DNA of 32,470 bases, taken from assembly GCA_026399205.1 (NCBI GenBank), contig JAPLRL010000074.1:1-32470 (forward strand), in the 5' to 3' direction. The position numbers and the translations under genes were made by a program. Shown here in pieces: positions 1 to 8,816 of this stretch (position 1 is its first letter; every line of letters starts with the position of its first letter). The notes beneath the pieces are model-generated. The model was not told where the DNA came from, made no database searches, and was given only the letters and a program-made list of their open reading frames with translations. The DNA is from Gammaproteobacteria bacterium (GTDB lineage: Bacteria; Pseudomonadota; Gammaproteobacteria; Legionellales; Legionellaceae).

Positions 1-134
1 AATGGTTCGACAACACTTAGAGTAACTAACTTGATTGCTTGTACTAATTTTAACATCTCTACATCCTTGTAAAAATGCAGAGATTCTAAAAAAATTACAG
101 GGAAATCAATAACATTTCCTTAACTTAATGGCAG

Positions 135-241
135 TGAGGGTTAGGGAGGGGGCTGACTTCGGGTTTTGCCCCCCCTCCCCAACCCTCCCCCGCGAAGAAC
201 ATCAACATACTGTTCAAACCTCTAGCGCGGGAGAGGGGGTA
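135..241. repeat. Partial copy of GC-rich palindromic repeat
   Basis: A G-rich run at 136-152 faces a C-rich arm at 171-239 that reads CCCCCTCCCCAACCCTCCCC, continues through a CGCGAAG block and ends in GCGGGAGAGGGGG. The same right arm recurs at about 17037-17105, in the element beside purA. Here the left arm is truncated. The copy lies just beyond the stop codon of the coiled-coil gene at 262, so it could act as a 3' transcript structure. The bases before it (1-134) hold no gene I can recognise, only a short hairpin around 53-92 without a T-tract. Confidence 0.7.
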
Positions 242-261
242 TTCGAGTGTAAAAACCGTTA

Positions 262-2565
262 TTATTTTCTTCTTGGGGTTGGTGATACCGTGACCTTAGG
301 TTGTTCTTGCGCCTGCTCCCTCACCTGCCCCACCTCTGTCTTCATGCTTTTTTGCAATGCTTCTAGTGCTGAACCTACCGCCTTAGAGGCCTTTGAGCTA
401 GGGCCCGAGGTTTGTAAATAGCTAAAATCACCGGCCTGCGCTTTGGCTTTTATCTCTGCGCCATCACCCCGGAAGCAGGTTTGTAGAATCCCTCTGATGC
501 TTGAAAATATCCCGACTTCAGAGAGCTTAGGCCCTTCTTCTAGCACTTTTTCAATCTGACTTTCTATGACCTTACGGTAATTCTCTTGGCAGCCCTTTAA
601 TGCTGATGGATCAGGCGTTTTTTGGTCTAAAAGTGCTTGAGTAGCTTTGATATAAGTGATTGTAGAGCTATAAAAGTCGTTATAAATGCCTTCGAGGGTT
701 TTGATTCGCAAGTCTGTTTCTTCGGGGGTGCCTTTGTCGATTAATGTTTGTATTTCCACTTTAATCTTTTTCATAAATTCACAGGCGCCTTGGTAGTGAA
801 CTGTATTGGCCTGGCGCTCGAATTTGTCAGCATAGCCGCTAAGCACAATAACACGTTGTTTTGTCTTTTCGACTTGAGTGAGTTGCGTGTTGATCTCTTG
901 AAGCCATTTTTTAAACGCAGGTAGATCCCCTGGCACTTGAGCGCGTTTGGCGGCTATGGTTTTTATTTGATCGTTTAGGACTTCTAGTGCCTTTTTCTGG
1001 GTGCTGATATAGGGGTTGAGCGAGGTGTTTTTTTCTATTTTGGTGGCGGCCACTTGCTGGAGATTAGTGATAACCGCTTCTATTTTTGTAGTTTCTGTGG
1101 AGATGTATTGATTGACCATCGCCGCATGTTCATGGGTAAGTGTTTGCTCGATTTTGTTATAGGATTCTCGATAGTGTTGAATGGGTTTGTTTGGGTTAGT
1201 CTCTAAGGCATTTTTCCAGGACTCTACAGCTGAGGTGGGCAGGGCTTGCCCAATTTTTTGAAGGCTTGAGTTTAAATGAAGAACATGTTGAGCCAACCTG
1301 GTAGGAAGGGCACGGATTTCGCTTTGGTAGTTAAGGGCTACCTGCTCGAGGTTGCCTCCAATGGCAATCAAGCTTCTATTGATTTCTTTAGCAAGTCCTT
1401 GCGCCTCGGATTCTAAGGTTTCAATCGGTATTAACTCTTCTTGGGTGGGTTGTTTTGTGGAGAGGGCTTGGAGGCGAGCCGCGATGTCTTGACTGAGTGT
1501 CTTTAATTTTTCAAGGTCACTGGCCATCATGTTGAGTGAGGATTGAAGTTGTTTGACCTCCATGCCTTTATTTGCCAAGTCTGTTGACGTGTCTTTGTAT
1601 GCTTTCAGTTTTTGGCTTAATAAGTCGATGCTTAAAGGTTCGGACTTGAAAGGGATGTTGGGTTTAGGTGTTGTCGGGGTGCTTATGGGGGAGGGCGGAG
1701 GAGAGGTGTCGGATGAGCGAGGGGTTGGCGTTGGGGAGAGTGTACTTTGGCTATCTACCAGGGTTAGGGTACGCAGTAGCAAAGGATTGTTGAGTTGATT
1801 GAGTTTTGCAACCGTGAGATAGCTTGTTTTAATTTGTGCTTTTTCGAGGTCTTTGGGATTCTTTCCAAAAAATCCTGTTTTGGTGGGTGCGTGTAGCACG
1901 GCAAAGGGGCTGAGTAACTCCTTAAATGAAGCCTCTTGGTTATCGACAGGGAATTTCTTGTTAATCACTTGGCCGCTCGCATTGGGGCTTAAAGGATAAA
2001 GAAAGCGATTTTCGAGTGCACGGATCAAAGGCTTGGTTTGCGCTTCATCGAACTGAAAATCTGAGTTTTTTAGTAAGGCAATCACCAGTTTGACTTGTTC
2101 TGTGAGGGTTGTGGCAGCTGATTTGACTCGTGGATCGTCAAGATGGTCACGAAAATTTTCTGCTTCTAAGCTATCTAATTGTGTCATGAGGGTTTGCAGT
2201 GTTTGGTATAGCGCGTCGCGTGCTGGTTTAAGTGGCGCAGGACCTGTTCGTCCTTCTAGCAAGGCGAGTCGAGTGTCAATGTCTTTCAAAACAAGGTCGT
2301 GAGCGTCTTTATCTACAGCTTGTAATTCTTTGAAGAGTTCGGGGAGTTCCGTTTCACTGGGTGTTCCTATATTGACTTTGTTATCAAGGATTCTCAGTCG
2401 GTTATCCATGATTTCAATTTTTTCCATGAGTGACTGAGTGATGGGATCGGTGTCCACATAAGGGTTGGCTGGTGGTGGATGGAGCTCTTTTTCTTTTGCG
2501 AGTTGATCGCGCATGGCTTTGGCAAAAGCGACTTGGGTTTTTAAATTCTGCAGTGTTTGCGGCAT
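262..2565 (-). CDS. Large coiled-coil protein of unknown function
   Basis: I do not recognise this 767-residue protein. It has no signal peptide and no clear transmembrane segment. Most of it looks helical and is rich in Leu, Lys, Glu and Gln, with heptad-like stretches at roughly 1-180 and 320-680, consistent with coiled coil. The two helical halves are separated near residues 275-310 by a low-complexity Pro/Ser/Thr linker (SPTPTPRSSDTSPPPSPIS). A short region near 690-700 (GIFSSIRGILQTCFRG) is the most hydrophobic part, and the C-terminus ends in basic PTPRRK. The start is ATG with a weak AAGA upstream. The gene stands alone, between a palindromic repeat (3') and a degenerate MITE copy (5'). 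Long cytosolic coiled-coil proteins of this build are common among secreted effectors of intracellular gammaproteobacteria, but nothing here proves secretion. Confidence 0.75.
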   Translation of the reverse strand: MPQTLQNLKTQVAFAKAMRDQLAKEKELHPPPANPYVDTDPITQSLMEKIEIMDNRLRILDNKVNIGTPSETELPELFKELQAVDKDAHDLVLKDIDTRLALLEGRTGPAPLKPARDALYQTLQTLMTQLDSLEAENFRDHLDDPRVKSAATTLTEQVKLVIALLKNSDFQFDEAQTKPLIRALENRFLYPLSPNASGQVINKKFPVDNQEASFKELLSPFAVLHAPTKTGFFGKNPKDLEKAQIKTSYLTVAKLNQLNNPLLLRTLTLVDSQSTLSPTPTPRSSDTSPPPSPISTPTTPKPNIPFKSEPLSIDLLSQKLKAYKDTSTDLANKGMEVKQLQSSLNMMASDLEKLKTLSQDIAARLQALSTKQPTQEELIPIETLESEAQGLAKEINRSLIAIGGNLEQVALNYQSEIRALPTRLAQHVLHLNSSLQKIGQALPTSAVESWKNALETNPNKPIQHYRESYNKIEQTLTHEHAAMVNQYISTETTKIEAVITNLQQVAATKIEKNTSLNPYISTQKKALEVLNDQIKTIAAKRAQVPGDLPAFKKWLQEINTQLTQVEKTKQRVIVLSGYADKFERQANTVHYQGACEFMKKIKVEIQTLIDKGTPEETDLRIKTLEGIYNDFYSSTITYIKATQALLDQKTPDPSALKGCQENYRKVIESQIEKVLEEGPKLSEVGIFSSIRGILQTCFRGDGAEIKAKAQAGDFSYLQTSGPSSKASKAVGSALEALQKSMKTEVGQVREQAQEQPKVTVSPTPRRK

Positions 2566-2644
2566 GAGTTGTCTTATTTATGGTAATGTATTATAAATAT
2601 AGACCATGTTTTGGATTTGGGAGGAATCTGCGGTGTTGATTTGG

Positions 2645-2771
2645 GGTGCCCACCCTGCGGGTTTTGCGTTTTTTCGTGCCCACCAGGGTAACGCCGAGTG
2701 ACCGGTGGGCACGTCGCTGAGGGTTTTTAGCAATGGGGTGGTTTCGTGCTAGGCTCCTTTGCCCACCCTAC
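2645..2771. repeat. Degenerate copy of the GTAGGGTGG miniature element
   Basis: The right end, 2751-2771, matches the right terminus of the two intact copies at 11579-11733 and 13081-13235 (AGGCTCCTTTGCCCACCCTA). The inner block around 2701-2716 (ACCGGTGGGCACGTCGCT) also matches them. The left half is decayed. The terminus overlaps the end of the amino-acid transporter gene and supplies its TAG stop codon. Confidence 0.7.
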
Positions 2772-4186
2772 GGTTTTTGCGTTTTTTTGATGCTTTGCTT
2801 TTTATACCGATAAAAAAAGAACGTTGGTGCAATCATCAGCACAATTCCCGCACTAAAAATCAGTTGAAAATAATGCGCGCTTCCGGTGTCGATGCTGCTG
2901 TCAGGGGGAATAAATCCGATGATTAAGGTGATAAAGCAACCGATTAAACCCAAAAAACACGTGAGGTAATAGCCTATTTTTCCGCCAGGAATGCAAAACG
3001 TACGCGGTAAGTGGGCGTGGGTGTGTTTAAGGCGAATAGCGGCAATAAACATCAAGACATACATCAGCAAATAGAGCTCGGTACTTAAATCAGTAAACAG
3101 CCAATAAATCGCGTTGATTTGGGGAAAGAGTAAGAAGCAACTACAAAGCAAAGTGACAATGACCGCTTGGATGAGTAAGAGCCGTGCGGCTACTCCGTGA
3201 CGATTGAGTTGGTATAAAAAAGGGGGCAAAAAGCCATGGGTTGCGGCCATGAGCATGCCTTTTGCGGGTGAAATGATCCAATTGATCATGCCGCCTAAAC
3301 TCCCCAGCAGTAAAAATACGATGATGAAGGGAAGTAAATAAGACAGATGGAACGCGTTTAAAAATTGAGTGAATGCCTGCATGACCCCTGCGACCAAATT
3401 GATATCTTTTTTAGGTAACACCACCGCAATCGATAATGATCCCAGTAACATGGTGAGCAGAATGAGGATGACAGAAAAAAAGATGGCTTTGGGAAATTGA
3501 CGTTGTGGATTTTTAATTTGCCGTACGTGGACTGCTGCAAGCTCCATGCCTAAAAATGAGGTCATAATGGCGGTGAGTGAGGCCCAAGATTGGCCAGTTT
3601 GCCACTGAGGAATAAGGGAGGCGCGATTAAATTCAATGGCCAAGGGATGCCCTTGATACAGCCAGGTTGCCCCTAAGCCGATGATGAGAAAAATGGGGAA
3701 AATCATGCCGATGATCGCGCAAAACCCTGCGAAAAACGCAGAGGTTTTTAGGCCTCTTAAGCTTAACAAGGTGAGCGACCAGAAGGTGATTAAGATCACC
3801 CCAATTAAATAGCCTTTATGGTCAGCCAAGGCAGGGTTAATTAAATACGCCAAGGTGCCTGCGATGAAAGAGAGAATCGTGGGGTACCACACCATGGTGT
3901 TAATCCATTGCAACCAAATGGTGAAAAAGGCCACAGATTCACCAAAGGCATGTTTGACCCAACTGTAAATACCCCCTTCTTCATGAGAAAAAGTAGAGGC
4001 GAGTTCGGCAGAAACCAAGGCAACGGGAATCAGAAAAATGAGGGCGGCAAGCGTAAAAAAGAAAAATAAAGACGATCCAAATAAAGCGGTCGTCGGTAAA
4101 TTACGAATGCTGTCGATGGCACCTGTGATCAGCAAAACCAAGGTGAAAAGGCCGATGGTTTGTGCCTTTGAGTGTTTAGCTGGCAT
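2768..4186 (-). CDS. APC-superfamily amino acid transporter
   Basis: A 472-residue polytopic inner-membrane protein of the amino acid-polyamine-organocation superfamily, predicted to move amino acids by antiport or symport. About 12 hydrophobic segments are visible. The first helices carry the family features: an unwound TM1 region (GAIDSIRNLPTTALFG), and after TM2 a conserved loop with EEGGIYSWVKHAFG, typical of GadC/YjeM-like members. The C-terminus is short and basic. An in-frame GTG at 4198 exists, but the ATG at 4186 is preceded by a near-perfect GGAGG at five to six bases, so I start there. The gene overlaps the 3' end of bolA by 11 bases, suggesting co-transcription. The stop codon lies inside a repeat terminus. 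Substrate cannot be told from sequence. Confidence 0.9.
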   Translation of the reverse strand: MPAKHSKAQTIGLFTLVLLITGAIDSIRNLPTTALFGSSLFFFFTLAALIFLIPVALVSAELASTFSHEEGGIYSWVKHAFGESVAFFTIWLQWINTMVWYPTILSFIAGTLAYLINPALADHKGYLIGVILITFWSLTLLSLRGLKTSAFFAGFCAIIGMIFPIFLIIGLGATWLYQGHPLAIEFNRASLIPQWQTGQSWASLTAIMTSFLGMELAAVHVRQIKNPQRQFPKAIFFSVILILLTMLLGSLSIAVVLPKKDINLVAGVMQAFTQFLNAFHLSYLLPFIIVFLLLGSLGGMINWIISPAKGMLMAATHGFLPPFLYQLNRHGVAARLLLIQAVIVTLLCSCFLLFPQINAIYWLFTDLSTELYLLMYVLMFIAAIRLKHTHAHLPRTFCIPGGKIGYYLTCFLGLIGCFITLIIGFIPPDSSIDTGSAHYFQLIFSAGIVLMIAPTFFFYRYKKQSIKKTQKP

Positions 4187-4505
4187 GGTATCCTCCACGA
4201 CACTGGGGGGAGGCTGGCATCAATGCGGCTTGCTCGTCCCATTCTTCTGGTGTAAATAAATGCAATGATAAGGCGTGGACGCCTTGAGCAAAAACAGGTT
4301 TAAGACAACGATAAACAGATTGATGCCGTGCGACACGCGTTTGCTCAGCAAAACAAGATGACACCAAGGTGAGGTTAAAATGGGTTTCTAATTGACTGTC
4401 AGTGTGGTGCAGATGTGATTCATTGACGAGTGTGAGGACACTGGGGGTGAATTGATGGTTGAGTATCCACTGAATTTCCTCGGCTCGAGAATGAAAAGTT
4501 TGCAC
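4176..4505 (-). CDS. bolA: BolA family protein
   Basis: A 109-residue BolA-like protein. The family works with monothiol glutaredoxins in iron-sulfur handling and was first known as a stationary-phase morphology regulator. The fold signature is visible: VNESHLHHTDSQLETHFNLTLVS, with the conserved ESxxH and SHF-like positions, then RVARHQSVYRCLKP and the C-terminal helix with VHALSLHLFTPEEW, ending in the SPxCRGG tail typical of BolA itself. The only plausible start is GTG at 4505, with weak ribosome-binding sequence; no ATG lies between it and the conserved core. It lies between cdsA upstream and the transporter downstream, all on the minus strand. Confidence 0.88.
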   Translation of the reverse strand: MQTFHSRAEEIQWILNHQFTPSVLTLVNESHLHHTDSQLETHFNLTLVSSCFAEQTRVARHQSVYRCLKPVFAQGVHALSLHLFTPEEWDEQAALMPASPQCRGGYHAS

Positions 4506-4549
4506 GGTCAGTTGTCAGTTGGTCAAATTGGGTCGGAGTTTATCATGTT

Positions 4550-5329
4550 TTAAGACTGCAGCATATAAAAAACCGGTGCTGCCGCAATTAAGCTATCTAA
4601 CCTATCTAACAGCCCACCGTGCCCAGGCAGCAGTTGCCCCGTGTCTTTACAATGAACGCGGCGTTTAAATAAGCTGATAGATAAATCCCCGATGACACCG
4701 AAAACGACCGTGGCAAGCGCTTGGCTGACAAACAAAAACAAGTGGGGTGGATGCATCACTTTATAGGCAACCCCCATTACAAGACCCGAAAGTAGCAATC
4801 CGCCTAACAAGCCCTCTAAGGTTTTACCCGGACTGACCGCGGGAATGAGTTTGTGTCTACCAAAGGCTTTGCCTGCAAAATAGGCGCCGGTATCTGATGC
4901 CCAAATGAGTAGCAGTAAATAGAGTAACAGCCAGGCACCGTGTGGAAGGGTATCAATCTTAATTAAACTTACACCACATAAGGGTAGGAGAACCCAGCCG
5001 AACAGACTGAGACAGGCCGGTTTTCCCCAGTAAGGTTGTGAAGCAGGGAAGGTGCAGATGGCAATGAAGAGAGACCCCCATAAGAGCAGACCGAGTGTGA
5101 AATAAAAAGGAAAAAACAACGTGGCTAGCCAGGCCGAAAGAAATAGGCCGGCTAAATAAAGCGAGCGAAGATAGGTTTTAGGGCAAGGAATCAGTTGTTG
5201 AAACTCCCAACCACAGCCCGCTAATAGCAAGGCGGCAACGGTCAGTAAGATCATGGGTGGCGCGTAGAATAGTCCGAATAGAACGAAAGGAATCAATATA
5301 CATGCGGTGAGGAATCGTTGCATTAACAT
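4550..5329 (-). CDS. cdsA: Phosphatidate cytidylyltransferase (CDP-diglyceride synthase)
   Basis: A 259-residue inner-membrane enzyme that converts phosphatidic acid and CTP to CDP-diacylglycerol, the precursor of all phospholipids. The sequence has 7-8 hydrophobic segments. The catalytic region is intact: WASDTGAYFAGKAFGRHKL at about 143-161 followed by SPGKTLEG, and the CDP-synthase signature at about 214-237 (GDLSISLFKRR, KDTGQLLPGHGGLLDRLDS) with the paired acidic residues. Its start is three bases past the uppS stop codon, the classic uppS-cdsA arrangement, so the two are surely co-transcribed. ATGTTAATG offers two starts two codons apart. dxr and rseP, often next, are not here; bolA follows instead. 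Confidence 0.96.
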   Translation of the reverse strand: MLMQRFLTACILIPFVLFGLFYAPPMILLTVAALLLAGCGWEFQQLIPCPKTYLRSLYLAGLFLSAWLATLFFPFYFTLGLLLWGSLFIAICTFPASQPYWGKPACLSLFGWVLLPLCGVSLIKIDTLPHGAWLLLYLLLLIWASDTGAYFAGKAFGRHKLIPAVSPGKTLEGLLGGLLLSGLVMGVAYKVMHPPHLFLFVSQALATVVFGVIGDLSISLFKRRVHCKDTGQLLPGHGGLLDRLDSLIAAAPVFYMLQS

Positions 5330-5332
5330 GGT

Positions 5333-6061
5333 TTAGGGCTCTCGCGTATCGTCGGTTGTGAGTTGACCAAAACGCCGTTGGCGGTTTTGGAAATAGTGAA
5401 TGGCTTGGTTAATCTCTTGTTCGCCAAAGTCTGGCCAATGGACGGGTGAAAAATAAAGTTCGGTATAAGACAATTGCCAAAGAAAAAAATTACTGATGCG
5501 TTGCTCACCACTGGTTCGAATGAATAAATCAGGGTCAGGGAGCGGGGCTGTGGCTAAACAAGCCGATACATGGTGTTCATCAATTTGCTCGAGTGAGAGC
5601 TGATTCGTCATGACTTGTTGAGCCAGGGTTTTGAATGCTTGGAGAATATCCCATCTTCCGCCATAATTCATGACAATATTGAGTGTCATGGCTTGGTTAA
5701 GCTCCGTGAGGGCGGTGGTCTGTTGGATATAGTCTTGTAAGTCAGGCGGGAGCTGGGTTAAGTTGCCCGTAAACCGCAGACGAACTTGGTTCTGGTGCAG
5801 CGCTTCTACTTCACTTTGTAAGGCCTGTATAAAAAGCGCCATGAGGGCATTAACTTCCTCTTGGGGTCTTTTCCAATTTTCGCTACTGAACGCGAAAAGA
5901 CTCAGGATGGAGATGCCTTGCTTAAGACAAGCTTGTACGACCTGTTTAATGGCTTGCATCCCCGCAACGTGGCCTTGATGTCTGGGCAGGTTTTGGGCTT
6001 GAGCCCAGCGCCCGTTTCCATCCATAATAATGGCGATGTGTGTTGGGAGGGAGGTATGCAA
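5333..6061 (-). CDS. uppS: Isoprenyl transferase (undecaprenyl diphosphate synthase)
   Basis: A 242-residue cis-prenyltransferase that condenses isopentenyl diphosphate onto farnesyl diphosphate to make C55 undecaprenyl diphosphate, the carrier lipid for peptidoglycan and other surface glycans. All family blocks are present: HIAIIMDGNGRWA with the catalytic Asp14, HQGHVAGM, FAFSSENWKRP, and DLFIRTSGEQRISNFFLWQ followed by YTELYFSPVHWPDF. Length matches the E. coli enzyme. No good Shine-Dalgarno sequence precedes the ATG at 6061, but starting later would cut into the catalytic block. It is divergent from gpmI with only 52 bases between the starts, so the two promoters must be close or overlap coding sequence. 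Confidence 0.97.
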   Translation of the reverse strand: MHTSLPTHIAIIMDGNGRWAQAQNLPRHQGHVAGMQAIKQVVQACLKQGISILSLFAFSSENWKRPQEEVNALMALFIQALQSEVEALHQNQVRLRFTGNLTQLPPDLQDYIQQTTALTELNQAMTLNIVMNYGGRWDILQAFKTLAQQVMTNQLSLEQIDEHHVSACLATAPLPDPDLFIRTSGEQRISNFFLWQLSYTELYFSPVHWPDFGEQEINQAIHYFQNRQRRFGQLTTDDTREP

Positions 6062-6113
6062 GGGGCGTACTCTTATGATTCAGGAAAAAGGGAACATAGT
6101 CTAAAAGAGAGAG

Positions 6114-7646
6114 ATGATGCAGTCAAATAAACCCGTGGTATTACTGATTTTAGATGGATGGGGTGTGAATGCCTCCGCTTCATACAATGCGATTGAGCAA
6201 GCGTTAACCCCTCAGTGGGATGAATGGTGGGCCACCATGCCGCACGGCGTGCTACAAGCGTCTGGAGAGGCTGTGGGGTTGCCAAAAGGTCAGATGGGGA
6301 ACTCTGAAGTGGGCCATATGCATTTGGGGGCAGGGCGAGTGATTTTACAAGATCTAACTCGCATCAACCAAGCAATAGCGCAACACGGTTGGGAAGGCCA
6401 ACCCGTCTTGTTAAACCTGTTAAACGCAACCACAGCAGGGCATAAGCTGCATGTGATGGGGTTATTGTCTCCGGGCGGGGTGCATAGTCATGAAGATCAT
6501 TTATTTGCGCTCCTGGATTGCTGCCAAAAATTAAGCGTGACGGGTCTTGAACTGCATTTGTTTTTAGATGGTCGAGACACCCCGCCGCAAAGTGCTTTGG
6601 CGAGTATAGAGCGTTTGCAACAGCGCATCGATCAATCGGGTGTGGCGAGAATTGCATCGATTTGTGGTCGTTATTATGCGATGGATCGTGATCATCGCTG
6701 GGATAGAACAGAACAAGCGTATCGTTTAATCACCGAAGGGCATGGCGTCAAGCAATTTGCAGACATCAAGACCGCGTTGCAATCTTATTATCACGAAGGG
6801 TGTTTTGATGAATTTATTCCCCCAACCGTGATAGGTGAACCGGTGGCCATGCAAGCGGGTGACAGTGTCTTTTGTTTTAATTTTCGTTCAGACAGAGTTA
6901 GGCAGTTAATGGAGGCCTTGGTTTTACCTAATTTTAGCGGATTTCAAAGGCAGCGCCTTGTGGCCTTTCATCAAGTGGTGACCCTGACGCAATACGACGT
7001 GCGGCTGCCGGTTGAAGTGGTGTTTGCGCCACAGCGCTTGCAGAACACCTTAGGCGAAGTTCTTGCTCAGCATGGATTAAAACAATTGCGAATCGCTGAG
7101 ACTGAAAAATATGCACATGTGACCTTTTTTTTCAATGGCGGCGAAGAAACGCCGTATCCTGGCGAGTCTAGGGTGTTGATTCCCTCACCTGGGGTAAAAA
7201 CCTATGATTTGAGCCCAGAAATGTCGGCGCGCGCGCTCACCGACCAATTGGTTGAGGTGATTCTTGCGAAGACCACGGATGTGATCATTTGTAATTATGC
7301 CAATGCAGATATGGTCGGGCATACCGGCGTGATGGCTGCGGCTTGTGCAGCCATTGCGTGTTTAGATGACTGTATGGCGCGGGTGAATGAGGCCGTGCAA
7401 GCCGTAGGTGGGTGTTTAATGATTACGGCAGATCATGGGAATGCGGAAACGATGTTTGATGAGGAAACAGGGCAAGCGCATACGGCACACACCGCTTATC
7501 CGGTGCCGTTTGTGTTTGTGGGAAAGGGATGGCACTATCAAGCAAAACAAGGTAGTTTAATTGATGTTGCGCCAACGATCCTTCAGGTCTTAGGGATTGA
7601 ACAGCCTAAAGACATGAGCGGACACGCTCTTTTAGCGAGGATATGA
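6114..7646 (+). CDS. gpmI: 2,3-bisphosphoglycerate-independent phosphoglycerate mutase
   Basis: A 510-residue cytosolic, manganese-dependent glycolytic enzyme that interconverts 3- and 2-phosphoglycerate. It has the alkaline-phosphatase-type bipartite metal site: LLILDGWG at the N-terminus, QMGNSEVGHMHLGAGR carrying the phospho-acceptor Ser near residue 63, LHLFLDGRDTPP, FNFRSDRVRQL, NYANADMVGHTG and ITADHGNAETM. Length is the family norm. AGAGAGAG precedes ATGATG, so translation may begin at 6114 or one codon later. It leads the gpmI-envC-ctpA cluster conserved in many gammaproteobacteria; envC follows after four bases. Confidence 0.98.
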   Translation: MMQSNKPVVLLILDGWGVNASASYNAIEQALTPQWDEWWATMPHGVLQASGEAVGLPKGQMGNSEVGHMHLGAGRVILQDLTRINQAIAQHGWEGQPVLLNLLNATTAGHKLHVMGLLSPGGVHSHEDHLFALLDCCQKLSVTGLELHLFLDGRDTPPQSALASIERLQQRIDQSGVARIASICGRYYAMDRDHRWDRTEQAYRLITEGHGVKQFADIKTALQSYYHEGCFDEFIPPTVIGEPVAMQAGDSVFCFNFRSDRVRQLMEALVLPNFSGFQRQRLVAFHQVVTLTQYDVRLPVEVVFAPQRLQNTLGEVLAQHGLKQLRIAETEKYAHVTFFFNGGEETPYPGESRVLIPSPGVKTYDLSPEMSARALTDQLVEVILAKTTDVIICNYANADMVGHTGVMAAACAAIACLDDCMARVNEAVQAVGGCLMITADHGNAETMFDEETGQAHTAHTAYPVPFVFVGKGWHYQAKQGSLIDVAPTILQVLGIEQPKDMSGHALLARI

Positions 7647-7650
7647 CAGT

Positions 7651-8748
7651 ATGCTGCCATGGAAGGTGGGGTTAATGGCTATCATGGTTTGGGGGGTGGC
7701 CCATGCTGTTCCTCCTATTGCCAAAACACAAGATAAACTGCAACACCTAGATAAAAAAATCAGCGCATTAAAGCAACAGCTTGAGCTTGCTCAGGGCCGT
7801 CAAAATGGCATTGAACAGCTGCTGGCTGTTCAAGATAAAAAAATGAGTGATGTGGTGCACGGATTAAACGACAGTGCACAAGCCATTCGCGATAATCAAC
7901 TTAAAATTGATCGTTTATCCAAACAGGCGTTACAGTTATCAACCGCATTACAGACACAGCAAGCCGCACTGTCTAAACATTTATATGTGCGATATTTAAT
8001 GGGTAAGACTGCGGCTTTGAAGGGTTTGCTTTACGTCAAGTCGCCCACACAAATGAACCGTTGGGTCACGTTTTTTCAATATTTAGTAGCATCGCGTCAG
8101 CACGTGATTGAGCAGTTGACGCGTACACAACAGCAACTGAATCAGGTGCAAGCCTCGCTTAAACAAGTGCAGGCCACGCAGGTTGCGCGACAAACGCAGT
8201 TAACGCATTTTCAAAAAAAATTAGAGGAAGAAAAAGCTGCGCAGATGGTGGTGATGAATAGCCTGACTCAGCATATTACAACCTCACAGCATGTGTTATT
8301 GGATTATGAACGAGATAAAGAAAATTTAGCCAGGCTCTTACAACGACTGATGCAGCATCCAGTTAAACGGGCATCAGCATTGCTGACCCCTTCTTTAAAC
8401 GCCTCTTTTATATCACCCATAGCGGGTGACTTGGTCGCGACTCGGCCCTGGAATCAAGGCCTATTATTTGTGACGCAAGAAGGCAGAACAGTGAGAGCGG
8501 TGCGGTCAGGCAAAGTCGTGTTTAGCGATTGGTTGCGTGGTTACGGTTTACTCATCATTGTCGATCATGGTCACGGAATGATGACGTTATATGGGTATAA
8601 TCAGTCTTTATTTAAGCACCAGGGTGAACAGGTTGTCGCAGGTCAACAAATTGCAACTGTTGGGCATAGCGGAGGGCGTCGTGAAGATGGCCTCTATTTT
8701 GAGGTCAGGCGTTTTGGTAAGGTGCTGTCAGCAAATAGTTTTTTATAA
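7651..8748 (+). CDS. envC: Murein hydrolase activator EnvC
   Basis: A 365-residue periplasmic protein with a signal peptide ending near VAHA, two long coiled-coil stretches (about 25-115 and 140-230) and a C-terminal LytM/M23-like domain (about 250-365). The LytM domain lacks the full zinc-binding set of active M23 peptidases, for example it reads GYGLLIIVDHGHGMMTLYGYN and DGLYFEVRRFGK. This is the pattern of EnvC, which activates the division amidases AmiA/AmiB instead of cutting murein itself; the coiled coil binds FtsEX in E. coli. The gene follows gpmI by four bases with GAGGA upstream. ctpA follows after 68 bases, apparently in the same transcript. Confidence 0.94.
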   Translation: MLPWKVGLMAIMVWGVAHAVPPIAKTQDKLQHLDKKISALKQQLELAQGRQNGIEQLLAVQDKKMSDVVHGLNDSAQAIRDNQLKIDRLSKQALQLSTALQTQQAALSKHLYVRYLMGKTAALKGLLYVKSPTQMNRWVTFFQYLVASRQHVIEQLTRTQQQLNQVQASLKQVQATQVARQTQLTHFQKKLEEEKAAQMVVMNSLTQHITTSQHVLLDYERDKENLARLLQRLMQHPVKRASALLTPSLNASFISPIAGDLVATRPWNQGLLFVTQEGRTVRAVRSGKVVFSDWLRGYGLLIIVDHGHGMMTLYGYNQSLFKHQGEQVVAGQQIATVGHSGGRREDGLYFEVRRFGKVLSANSFL

Positions 8749-8816
8749 GTTTGCAATTATCAAAATACCGACCACACTCAATATAAGTCTTCTTAACTTT
8801 CTATTGGAGAAGTGGC

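Noticed and set aside
1-60. Resemblance to a 23S rRNA 3' end (GTACTAAT)
   Set aside because: Only the short GTACTAAT word matches; the conserved bases before and after it are absent.
128-421. Plus-strand open frame at the left edge
   Set aside because: Runs through the GC-rich palindrome and then antisense to the coiled-coil gene; no family features.
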